A stretch of 5,320 bases of DNA, from contig JAGXHH010000045.1 in the NCBI GenBank assembly GCA_024636355.1, positions 1-5,320 on the forward strand, in the 5' to 3' direction. This DNA is from Desulfobacteraceae bacterium (GTDB lineage Bacteria; Desulfobacterota; Desulfobacteria; Desulfobacterales; Desulfosalsimonadaceae). The notes below the pieces were generated by a model that was given only the letters and a program-made list of their open reading frames with translations, did not search any database and was not told the origin of the DNA. The translations under genes were made by a program, and so were the position numbers. Shown here piece by piece: positions 1 through 5,301 of this stretch. Each line of letters opens with the position of its first letter. The stretch's first letter is position 1.

Positions 1-72
1 TCCGATGACCATGTGCAGGTCGCTTGCCCCGCGTTCTTTCATGTGCCGAAAAAAACCATCGATTATCGCCAT
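1..72 (-). CDS. PilT-like ATPase, N-terminal fragment (runs off left edge)
   Basis: Reading leftwards from an ATG at 72-70 there are 24 codons open to the window edge, ending in ERGASDLHMVIG. The ASDLH motif near the N-terminus is the hallmark of the N-terminal (N1D) domain of PilT/PilU/PilB secretion ATPases, and the complete upstream ATPase has the matching motif NASDIHIVPD. This therefore looks like a second PilT-family paralogue. A GGAG Shine-Dalgarno lies about 9 bases upstream of the ATG, no alternative start occurs in frame before it, and 37 bases separate it from the stop of the preceding ATPase gene, so the two are probably co-transcribed. Tandem pilT-pilU arrangements are well known in type IV pilus loci. 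Only the first 24 residues are visible, so the ATPase motifs, and whether this is PilT or PilU, cannot be judged. Confidence 0.72.
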   Translation of the reverse strand, partial: MAIIDGFFRHMKERGASDLHMVIG

Positions 73-109
73 CGGTTGCTGCTCCGCATCAGTGTTTCCC
101 GGTTTCGCA

Positions 110-1171
110 TCAGCTCCGGTTCAGATAGGGTTTGAAGTTTTCCGGTTTGGCCGCATTGGCGGCCGCATCGGCTGCAGAAATTTTGCCTTCCTTAAACAGG
201 GCCATCAGCGATTCGTCCATAAGCTGCATGCCGACTTTCTTTCCGGTCTGCATCATGGAGGGAATCTGGAAGGTCTTTGCATCCCGGATCAGGTTGGCCA
301 TGGGAAGCGTGCCGATGAGCACTTCCAGGGCCAGCATCATCTGTGTGCCGTCTGCCGCGGGTATGAGCCGTTGCGTGATCACTGCCTTTAAAGCCTCGCT
401 CAGCATGGTCCGGACCTGGTTCTGTTCCTTGGGCGGATACGAGTCGATGATCCGGTCGATGGTCTTGGGGGCGCTCGAAGTCGAAAGGGTGGCGATGACC
501 AGGTGCCCGGTTTCCGCAGCGGTAATCGCCAGGGAAATGGTTTCCAGATCACGGAGTTCGCCGATCATGATCACGTCCGGGTCCTGGCGGAGAGCCCCTT
601 TCAGGGCGTTGGCGTAAGACCGGGTGCTGGCGCCCAACTGGCGCTGATTGATCACGCCCTTTTTGAGGGGGTGGATGAATTCGATCGGATCTTCGACCGT
701 CAGGATGTGGTGGGCGCGATGGGTGTTGATGTAATCGACCATGGCCGCCAGGGTGGTCGATTTGCCGTGACCGGTGGCCCCGGTCACCAGGATGAGCCCC
801 TGATGGTTGTCCAGAACACGCCGGACCGTTTCCGGCATCCCGAGTTCCTCCATGGTGGGTATTTTTGGAGGAATCAGCCGGAATACAGCGCTCATCCCCC
901 GCTGGTGCGTCATGGCGCTGCCACGGAAACGACCCAGTTCGGGCAGTTCGTAGGCGAAGTCGAGCTGGAGGGTTTCGTCCAGGACCTTTTTCTGATCCTC
1001 TGACAGTAATTCGTAAATCAATTCACGGCACTGGGCCGGGTTTTGGGGCGGGCTTTTGAGTTTGCGCAGCCGGCCCAGCCGCCGGAGGACAAACGGTTCA
1101 TCGGGAACGATATGGATGTCGGATGCATTGAGTTCCACCGCTTTTGCAAACACCTTGTCGAGTTTTGCCAT
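110..1171 (-). CDS. pilT: Type IV pilus retraction ATPase, PilT/PilU family
   Basis: A 353-residue cytoplasmic hexameric ATPase of the PilT family, which drives pilus retraction (twitching motility) at the inner-membrane platform. The length is normal for PilT. The N-terminal domain carries NASDIHIVPD (residues 15-24) and a QRGMSAVFRLIP stretch (90-101). The RecA-like domain has Walker A GATGHGKST (131-139), the Asp box TVEDPIEFIH (158-167), Walker B with IGELRD (203-208), and the His-box segment TAAETGHLVIATLSTSSA (217-234). The C-terminus has GMQLMDESL (314-322). Oddities: Walker A is A/H where PilT usually reads GPTGSGKST; the second His-box histidine (TLHT) is Ser230; and the retraction motif AIRNLIRE is PMANLIRD (290-297). 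These fit a diverged PilT or a PilU-like accessory motor. The start is ATG with an AAGGA site about 11 bases upstream. It lies 34 bases after the small gene and 37 before the second ATPase, so all three are probably one operon. Confidence 0.93.
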   Translation of the reverse strand: MAKLDKVFAKAVELNASDIHIVPDEPFVLRRLGRLRKLKSPPQNPAQCRELIYELLSEDQKKVLDETLQLDFAYELPELGRFRGSAMTHQRGMSAVFRLIPPKIPTMEELGMPETVRRVLDNHQGLILVTGATGHGKSTTLAAMVDYINTHRAHHILTVEDPIEFIHPLKKGVINQRQLGASTRSYANALKGALRQDPDVIMIGELRDLETISLAITAAETGHLVIATLSTSSAPKTIDRIIDSYPPKEQNQVRTMLSEALKAVITQRLIPAADGTQMMLALEVLIGTLPMANLIRDAKTFQIPSMMQTGKKVGMQLMDESLMALFKEGKISAADAAANAAKPENFKPYLNRS

Positions 1172-1205
1172 GGACCGGTAGTTCCTTTCGGATGTTCGGA
1201 AGATA

Positions 1206-1457
1206 TCAGAGCCGGGTCGATATGATCATGTCTTCGGGAACGATGATTTCGATTTCGTCCTTGCGCACGTTCATGAACTTTGCCTTCATGATCATCTCCC
1301 CGCCCCGCCGGCAGATTTCCGCGCTGGTCACCGAAATGAACGTATTCGATTCGTTCATGTAGTCGGTCAGGCGAACACCCTGGAACATGTTCAGGTCTCC
1401 AATGATTTCAAACTGGTGGGTAAAAATGTAGACCTTTTGTTTTCCGGTTTCGTTCAT
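1206..1457 (-). CDS. Conserved small protein (DUF6812-like?), first gene of pilT operon
   Basis: An 83-residue protein without signal peptide or membrane segment. The start is well supported: ATG at 1457 is preceded by AGGAGGAGGAAATCG, an unusually strong ribosome binding site. The sequence is a series of short beta-like strands: KVYIFTHQFEIIGDL (8-22), then RLTDYMNES (29-37), TFISVTSAEI (39-48) and DEIEIIVPEDMI (67-78). The pattern of a strand that reads or modifies something, followed by RLTDYLNE and an F-I-x-V-T-x-A strand, reminds me of the small DUF6812-type proteins, but this is from memory and I cannot confirm it. No catalytic residues are evident and the single Cys49 is isolated. Its position 34 bases ahead of the PilT-family gene, as the leader of the operon, suggests an accessory or regulatory role in pilus function, perhaps as a PilZ-like or adaptor beta-barrel. 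That role is inference only. Confidence 0.8.
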   Translation of the reverse strand: MNETGKQKVYIFTHQFEIIGDLNMFQGVRLTDYMNESNTFISVTSAEICRRGGEMIMKAKFMNVRKDEIEIIVPEDMIISTRL

Positions 1458-1593
1458 CGATTTCCTCCTCCTGCACCCAGAAGCACATCAAGATAGATTG
1501 CATTCATTATGGATAGTCGCAACTACTGTTTATCTCAAGTGCCGGGAAAAAGCAATCCGACAACGCTTCAAGGGAAGGGGTTAAAATAAATAT

Positions 1594-1616
1594 CCTGGCC
1601 CAGAGGACCAGGTTTT
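1594..1616 (+). repeat. Direct repeat copy 1 (23 bp, hairpin plus T-run)
   Basis: This 23-bp segment recurs at 1827-1849 with only two differences (21 of 23 identical); the last 14 bases, GAGGACCAGGTTTT, are identical. Each copy can fold into a small hairpin (CCTG...CAGG outer stem, CC/GG inner stem) followed by TTTT, so each resembles a weak intrinsic terminator or the boundary of a repeat element. Confidence 0.6.
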
Positions 1617-1660
1617 GGTTGTCCCTGAAAGGGGCTTTATTCCCCTGGTTCGTTAAGAAA

Positions 1661-1789
1661 AGAATCCAGAATACAGGAGCCAGGAGCCAGAAGGTATTCG
1701 GATGTCGCTTCGCTCCGGCATATTCTCTATCCTGATTGAGCCGAAGGCGAATCCTTATTCTGGATTCTGAATTCTGGCTCCTGGATTCT
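1661..1789. repeat. Long imperfect palindrome, MITE/REP-like element
   Basis: The two ends are built from the same words in inverted order. AGAATCCAGAATA (1661-1673) is the exact complement of TATTCTGGATTCT (1756-1768). CAGGAGCCAGAA (1681-1692) is the exact complement of TTCTGGCTCCTG (1772-1783). AGAATCCAG (1661-1669) also pairs with CTGGATTCT (1781-1789). CAGGAGC occurs twice in tandem at 1674-1687. The inverted similarity continues inwards (ATTCG...CGCTTCGCTC against CCGAAGGCGAAT). The 13-bp and 12-bp pairings cross each other, so they are alternative registers rather than one simple stem. There is no coding capacity. Similar GAATCCA/CAGGAGCCAG repeats are, from memory, common between genes in Desulfobacterota. 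A dispersed non-autonomous repeat is the best reading. Confidence 0.6.
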
Positions 1790-1826
1790 CTGCTTGATGA
1801 ATCCAGGCATAGCCCTTTGCCTCTGG

Positions 1827-1849
1827 CCTGACCCGGAGGACCAGGTTTT
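1827..1849 (+). repeat. Direct repeat copy 2 (23 bp)
   Basis: The partner of the copy at 1594-1616, in the same orientation, with two substitutions. Together the copies bracket a 210-bp interval (1617-1826) that contains the long palindrome. This layout suggests either a small insertion that duplicated its target or element ends in direct orientation. The copy is followed by an extended T-run (1846-1850). Confidence 0.55.
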
Positions 1850-1868
1850 TAAGACCGAATAAAACTGT

Positions 1869-1897
1869 TTGAAAAATCATGGGCCATATCCTATGCA
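1869..1897 (+). promoter_or_regulatory. Weak candidate sigma-70 promoter for amidohydrolase operon
   Basis: TTGAAA (1869-1874, five of six matches to the -35 consensus) is followed after 17 bases by TATGCA (1892-1897, three of six matches to the -10 consensus). It sits just past the repeat element and would leave a leader of roughly 90 bases before the ATG at 1991. The spacing is ideal but the -10 box is poor, so this is only a candidate. Confidence 0.2.
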
Positions 1898-1990
1898 TGC
1901 AAGATGTATGGGCCGTGGGGGAACTGCGGCATTTTGTCGTTCCGGAGATGACCCGGGCGTCAATGAAATTCGAAAACCCAGGATGATTTC

Positions 1991-2908
1991 ATGACCAAAG
2001 ACAAATCCCCGGTTTTGCAAAGTCCGCTGCCGGCAATCGATGACGCGGAAGGCGATTGCGTACCCGACGGCTTCGGCCCGGTTGTCGATGCCCATGTGCA
2101 CCTGTTTCCCGACCCGATGTTCGGGGCCATATGGGAGTGGTTTTCCCAATACGGATGGCCGGTCCGATACCGGATGCCGGTAATGGAACTGCTCGACTTT
2201 TTGTTCCGGCGGGGAATCGACCATGCAGTGGGACTGATCTATGCCCACAAACCGGGAGTTGCCCGGGATTTGAACCGGTTTATGGCGCAAACCTGCCAGG
2301 GTTATCCGGGAAGGCTTACCGGCCTGGGCACCGTCTTTCCGGGTGAGGCCGATGCGGCGGCGATCATCTGCGAGGCATTTGAAATGGGACTTGCCGGGAT
2401 CAAGCTGCACGCCCACGTACAATGCTTCGACATGAACGGCCCCGAAATGGATGTGGTCTATAACGCGTGCGCTGCGGCCGATCGGCCGTTGGTCATGCAC
2501 GTGGGAAAAGAGCCCAAAAGCCCCGCCTACCCGTGCGACCCGTATGCGTTGTGCGGGGCGGAAAACCTCGAACCGGTGCTCAAGCAGTACCCGACACTGA
2601 AAATTTGTGTACCTCACCTGGGGGGCGATGAATTTGCGGCATACGGGCGCCTGATCAAAAATTACGACAACCTGTGGCTCGATACGGCCATGGTGATCAC
2701 CGATTACCTGCCGATGAAAAACCGGCTCCCCCTCGGCGACATGCGAATCGATCGGATCATGTACGGTTCGGATTTTCCGAATATCCCCTATGCCTGGGAC
2801 CGGGAGTTGAAAGCTCTTGAAAACGAGGGTTTGTCAGCAGAACAACTCCGGCAGGTGCTTTCGGAAAATGCGGCCGCGCTTTTCGGTATTGAGAGGATTT
2901 CATTATGA
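1991..2908 (+). CDS. Amidohydrolase family 2 (ACMSD-like TIM-barrel) protein
   Basis: A 305-residue metal-dependent TIM-barrel hydrolase or decarboxylase of the amidohydrolase-2 group (PF04909/COG2159), presumably cytoplasmic because no signal peptide is seen. Visible metal and catalytic motifs are VDAHVHLFP with His35 and His37, GIKLHAH (137-142), VMHVGK with His170, PHLGGDE with His209, and GSDFP with Asp261. This is the full ligand set expected from ACMSD and related decarboxylases. About 30 residues precede the first strand, slightly longer than usual. The ATG start is supported by AGGA seven bases upstream and an in-frame stop at 1964-1966 with no other start between. Its stop overlaps the next start (ATGA), so the cysteine-cluster protein is translationally coupled. 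Family members act on diverse aromatic or cyclic carboxylates and lactones; the substrate here is unknown. The divergent pilus genes give no clue to the pathway. Confidence 0.9.
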   Translation: MTKDKSPVLQSPLPAIDDAEGDCVPDGFGPVVDAHVHLFPDPMFGAIWEWFSQYGWPVRYRMPVMELLDFLFRRGIDHAVGLIYAHKPGVARDLNRFMAQTCQGYPGRLTGLGTVFPGEADAAAIICEAFEMGLAGIKLHAHVQCFDMNGPEMDVVYNACAAADRPLVMHVGKEPKSPAYPCDPYALCGAENLEPVLKQYPTLKICVPHLGGDEFAAYGRLIKNYDNLWLDTAMVITDYLPMKNRLPLGDMRIDRIMYGSDFPNIPYAWDRELKALENEGLSAEQLRQVLSENAAALFGIERISL

Positions 2909-3678
2909 CCATGCGCAAAGAAGACGCCCCTGTCTACGGAACCCGGACCCGGATTCCGGAACGGTTCCGGTTTGCCTGCCACCCGGGGGTGTCCTGTTTT
3001 AACCGGTGCTGCCATGATGTGGACATGTACCTGTATCCCTATGACATCATCCGCCTGAAACGCCGCCTGGAAATGACATCCGACGAGGTGCTCGACCGCC
3101 ATACCGTCACCGCCATCCGGGACAACCCGTTTTTTCCGCACATGATGCTGAAACTGACGGAAAAAGAAGGCCGGCCCTGTCCGTTTCTAAGCCCTATCGG
3201 ATGTACGGTGTACGAGGACCGGCCGTTTTCGTGCCGGGCCTACCCGGTGGAACCGGCCGTGTCCCGGCAGCCGGGACACGAGGGGGAAACCGTTTACTAT
3301 ATTTCCCGGCATCATTACTGCCAGGGGCACGAAGAGGCCCGACAGTTCACGGTGGCCGAATGGATTGCCGATCAGGGTCTGGCGCCGTTTACGGAGATGA
3401 ACCGGGCCTGGGTGCCGGTCGATACGATTTTACGGCAGAATCCCTGGAAAGGTCAGGGGCTGGACAACCCGGCCGCCAAAATGGTCTTCATGGCGTGCTA
3501 CAACATGGACCGGTTCCGGGAATTTGTGTTCAACAGTTCCTTCCTGTCGCGTTTTGCCATACCCGAAGACCGCCTGGCCGCGCTGCGGACCAAAGACGAG
3601 GCGCTGCTGCGGGTTGGATTCGACTGGGTGATCTATATGCTGACGGGCGGCGGACCGCTTTTAAAAATAAAAATTTGA
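2905..3678 (+). CDS. YkgJ-family cysteine-cluster (CxxxCC) protein
   Basis: A 257-residue protein of the YkgJ/UPF0153 cysteine-cluster family (PF03692), presumed to chelate zinc or an iron-containing centre; the biochemical function of most members is unknown. The N-terminal half shows the family signature: Cys25, Cys31, Cys35-Cys36 with the following YPYDIIRLKRRL (44-55), then PCPFL with Cys92, GCTVYEDRPFSCRAYP with Cys100 and Cys110 (99-114), and Cys139 in HHYCQGHEE. RP-x-x-CR-x-YP is the strongest single match. The C-terminal 100 residues are not recognised; they are mostly helical-looking, with one further Cys198, and make the protein longer than minimal YkgJ domains. The start ATG overlaps the amidohydrolase stop by four bases, with AGAGGA seven bases upstream. 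The tight coupling suggests a shared task, possibly metal supply or a metal-dependent modification, but that is inference. Confidence 0.88.
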   Translation: MTMRKEDAPVYGTRTRIPERFRFACHPGVSCFNRCCHDVDMYLYPYDIIRLKRRLEMTSDEVLDRHTVTAIRDNPFFPHMMLKLTEKEGRPCPFLSPIGCTVYEDRPFSCRAYPVEPAVSRQPGHEGETVYYISRHHYCQGHEEARQFTVAEWIADQGLAPFTEMNRAWVPVDTILRQNPWKGQGLDNPAAKMVFMACYNMDRFREFVFNSSFLSRFAIPEDRLAALRTKDEALLRVGFDWVIYMLTGGGPLLKIKI

Positions 3679-3723
3679 TGGAAATGGTATTCGAGAAAAG
3701 CACACAAGCTATCACCAATGCCA

Positions 3724-3758
3724 CCGGTTTTCCGTGCACGTGAACGGATCGGTTTTTT
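3724..3758 (+). terminator. Candidate intrinsic terminator after YkgJ gene
   Basis: TCCGT (3731-3735) pairs with ACGGA (3744-3748) around an eight-base loop. The outer CCGG (3724-3727) pairs with TCGG (3749-3752, one G-T wobble) across a three-base bulge, and TTTTTT follows directly (3753-3758). It lies about 45 bases past the stop of the YkgJ-like gene and ahead of the convergent flavoprotein gene, where a terminator is expected. The bulge makes it imperfect. The T-run is on the plus strand only, so it would not serve the convergent gene. Confidence 0.45.
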
Positions 3759-3786
3759 GCAAAATATGACGTTGGTTGACTATTAC

Positions 3787-4635
3787 CTATTTTTTAGCCG
3801 GCCGTATCCACTCGCCGTCTCCCTTATACCCTTCTGTAACCTGCTTCAGGCGCTCCCGGTTTTCCAAAAAACGGCGTTTCATCTCCTTTAGCCATTCCAT
3901 ATGATCGGCAGCGTCTTTCCGGGTCAGAAACAGTTCGTGCGCCGAGCGGGTGATGTTGAAAACAGGGTGGCCGTCCGTCCCGGTCCCCAGGGAGCCGGCG
4001 TTGCTGCACAGCATGCACCGCACCCGGTTTTCTCCCAGGAAGCGAAAGGTCTGCCCGCCGCACAGCGGGCAATGCGGTCCATCGCTCTTAAGCGGGGTGC
4101 CGAACAGGGCCTCGCCGAGAAGTTTTGCTGCGGCCGGTCCGGTATCGCCGAGCAGGACCTCGCCGGGCAGCGCCCCATAGACCATCCGGGCGCCTTTCAC
4201 ATCGGCCCCGGTGAGCTTTAAAAAGCTTTCGACAATCAGCTGCGTGTAGCCTTCCTTCCCCTCGATACCGGCGATGCCGATGCCGACGGCCGGTTTGTCC
4301 CACAGGCGTTCCATATGGGGTGAAAACGCCAGCCCCCTGTCGAGAAATCGTTTAAACAGACTGTTTGCCCCTAAGAAATAGGCGGGGGCTGCGACAATCA
4401 GCCCGTCGGCTTCGGCCATGGCCTCGATAACCGTATACAGATCGTCTTTCAGTATGCATTGTTTTTTCTTGAACAAACAGGCATAGCAGCCGAGACACGC
4501 CTTTATGGCAAAGTCCTGGAGTTTGAGCAGCCGCAGGGTATGCTCCTGGGGCACATAGCGGGCCACTGCCTTGATCATCAGTTCCGAATTGCCGTGCCGG
4601 CGGGGTGAGCCGATGATGCCGAGAATCGTTTTCAT
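3787..4635 (-). CDS. Flavodoxin-fold NAD(P)H/FMN reductase, iron-sulfur-flavoprotein-like, with zinc-ribbon tail
   Basis: A 282-residue flavodoxin-fold protein of the NADPH-dependent FMN reductase / iron-sulfur flavoprotein (Isf) group. The FMN-phosphate loop is GSPRRHGNSE (9-18), and AAPAYFLGANSLFKRFLDR (82-100) is the typical second flavin-binding segment. Between them KACLGCYACLFKKKQC holds Cys47, Cys50, Cys53 and Cys60 (CX2CX2CX6C), matching the compact cysteine motif that binds a 4Fe-4S cluster in Isf proteins. The C-terminal half adds CPLC (189-192) and CMLC (207-210), a zinc-ribbon or rubredoxin-like knuckle pair, before a basic, helical tail. Likely role: cytoplasmic electron transfer between NAD(P)H or ferredoxin and a partner enzyme. 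The ATG at 4635 has AGGA eight bases upstream and overlaps the stop of the preceding oxidoreductase gene (ATGA), so the two are translationally coupled and probably work as a redox pair. Whether the clusters are actually loaded cannot be seen. Confidence 0.88.
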   Translation of the reverse strand: MKTILGIIGSPRRHGNSELMIKAVARYVPQEHTLRLLKLQDFAIKACLGCYACLFKKKQCILKDDLYTVIEAMAEADGLIVAAPAYFLGANSLFKRFLDRGLAFSPHMERLWDKPAVGIGIAGIEGKEGYTQLIVESFLKLTGADVKGARMVYGALPGEVLLGDTGPAAAKLLGEALFGTPLKSDGPHCPLCGGQTFRFLGENRVRCMLCSNAGSLGTGTDGHPVFNITRSAHELFLTRKDAADHMEWLKEMKRRFLENRERLKQVTEGYKGDGEWIRPAKK

Positions 4636-5301
4636 AGGGTGTTTCCTGAAGTGACTTCACTTGAATGTTCCGGTTGATCGATGGCCAGTGCGGCCAGAAA
4701 TCCCCCGTGGATCGCCCCATCGATTTTGCCCGGTGTGTTGCAGTCGCCGACCGCTGCATAGGGGATTCCCAGGTCGGCGAGTGCTCCGCAAAGTGTCTTT
4801 TCAGAAGTGGATCCGGCGGCCAGCACCACATTATCGAAGGTTTCGGAATGTGTATTCCCCCCATGATCATAGGAGATCGTCCCGTTCTCGATTCCTTCCA
4901 CCCTGGCATCGGTGATGATCCGGACCCCGTATTTCCGGAGTTTATCGAGCAGGACCCAGCGGGTCGATTTGCCGATGTCCTTGCCGGCCCTGGGCAGCAT
5001 CTCAAATACGGTAACTGCCGAGGTGCCGCTGTACATCAGCTCCTTTAGCCGTTCGGGCGATTCGGCCCCGTATTCGAACAGGTAGGCGAGCACATCCGGG
5101 GTAATGGTTCCCCGGGAGGCGATGAACAAGGCCGTTTCCAGCCCCACGGCCCCGCCGCCGATCACCGCCACGTTACGGCCGGTCGGCAGGTGGTCGCGCA
5201 GCAGGTCCCAGGCGCAGATGACGCAGGGATCCTCGATGCCGGGAATCGGAGGCCGAAGCCGCCGCCCGCCGCGCCATCGCACTGAAGGGCAAGGAGCCCT
5301 G
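4632..5301 (-). CDS. FAD/NAD(P)-dependent oxidoreductase, C-terminal part (2,4-dienoyl-CoA reductase/OYE type), 5' truncated
   Basis: About 220 C-terminal residues of a flavoprotein whose N-terminal part lies beyond the contig end. PPIPGIEDP leads into AWDLL and then the Rossmann motif NVAVIGGGAVGLETALF (GxGxxG, NAD(P)H binding). A helix-rich segment with AESPERLKEL, then VFEMLPRAGKDIGKSTRW, and a closing VLAAGS and AVGDCNTPGKIDGAIHGGFLAALAID follow. This order matches the C-terminal FAD/NAD(P) module of 2,4-dienoyl-CoA reductase and related NADH:flavin oxidoreductases; the N-terminal old-yellow-enzyme barrel with its FMN and 4Fe-4S would be upstream and is missing. An apparent methionine start reading MCIRDS is pure adapter sequence and is not a real start. 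Codons from about 5271 to 5301 do not resemble the family and may be shifted or chimeric. The stop overlaps the start of the flavodoxin-fold gene by ATGA, so the two are one transcription unit. The substrate (enoyl-CoA, enoate or other) cannot be judged. Confidence 0.85.
4647..4662. repeat. Short perfect palindrome near gene junction
   Basis: AAGTGACTTCACTT (4649-4662) is two complementary 6-mers separated by CT, and TGAAGTGACTTCA (4647-4659) is an overlapping palindrome about the central G. It lies in the last codons of the oxidoreductase, about 10-25 bases upstream of the flavodoxin-fold start. It could be a small hairpin affecting coupled translation, an operator half-site pair, or chance. 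Confidence 0.3.

Larger units (their letters stand above)
1458..1990. other. Divergent intergenic region with nested repeats, no gene seen
   Basis: This 533-bp stretch separates the leftward pilT operon from the rightward amidohydrolase operon and must hold the promoters of both. No credible coding sequence is seen on either strand; short open frames lack ribosome binding sites or family-like composition. The middle (1594-1849) is taken up by two 23-bp direct repeats enclosing a long imperfect palindrome, described separately. I saw no c-di-GMP riboswitch core or other riboswitch signature and no sigma-54 GG-N10-GC pair in the leader of the pilT operon. On the minus strand a CATAAT hexamer upstream of the 83-residue gene resembles a -10 box but has no convincing -35 partner. 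Confidence 0.7.

Noticed and set aside
132..617. Plus-strand open frames opposite the PilT-family gene (also at 5-391 and 503-1003)
   Set aside because: They lie antisense to a strongly supported ATPase gene, lack ribosome binding sites and show no family motifs.
1630..1646. AGGGG/CCCCT hairpin as a terminator
   Set aside because: The 5-bp stem is followed by GG rather than a T-run and no gene ends nearby on that strand, so it was left out as a feature.
1594..1849. CRISPR array suggested by the repeated 23-bp segment
   Set aside because: There are only two copies, separated by 210 bp of palindromic sequence rather than uniform short spacers, and no cas gene is nearby.
1893..1994. A 33-codon open frame ending in an ATGA overlap with the amidohydrolase start
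   Set aside because: It has no Shine-Dalgarno, its composition is not protein-like, and the overlap is explained by chance at the GATGATTTCATGA sequence; a leader peptide cannot be fully excluded.
1877..2617. Long minus-strand open frame of 246 codons opposite the amidohydrolase
   Set aside because: It is fully antisense to a gene with a clear family signature; its translation is rich in Arg, His and Gly with no recognisable motif, as expected of a GC-rich shadow frame.
3678..3743. A 21-codon frame starting in the YkgJ-gene stop (TGATG)
   Set aside because: Very short, no convincing ribosome binding site of its own, and its end runs into the candidate terminator; it is the tail of a shadow frame.
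4352..5005. Minus-strand 217-codon frame overlapping both the oxidoreductase and flavodoxin-fold genes
   Set aside because: It is a +1/+2 shadow of two genes whose own frames carry clear motifs throughout, so it is not a fusion or frameshifted gene.
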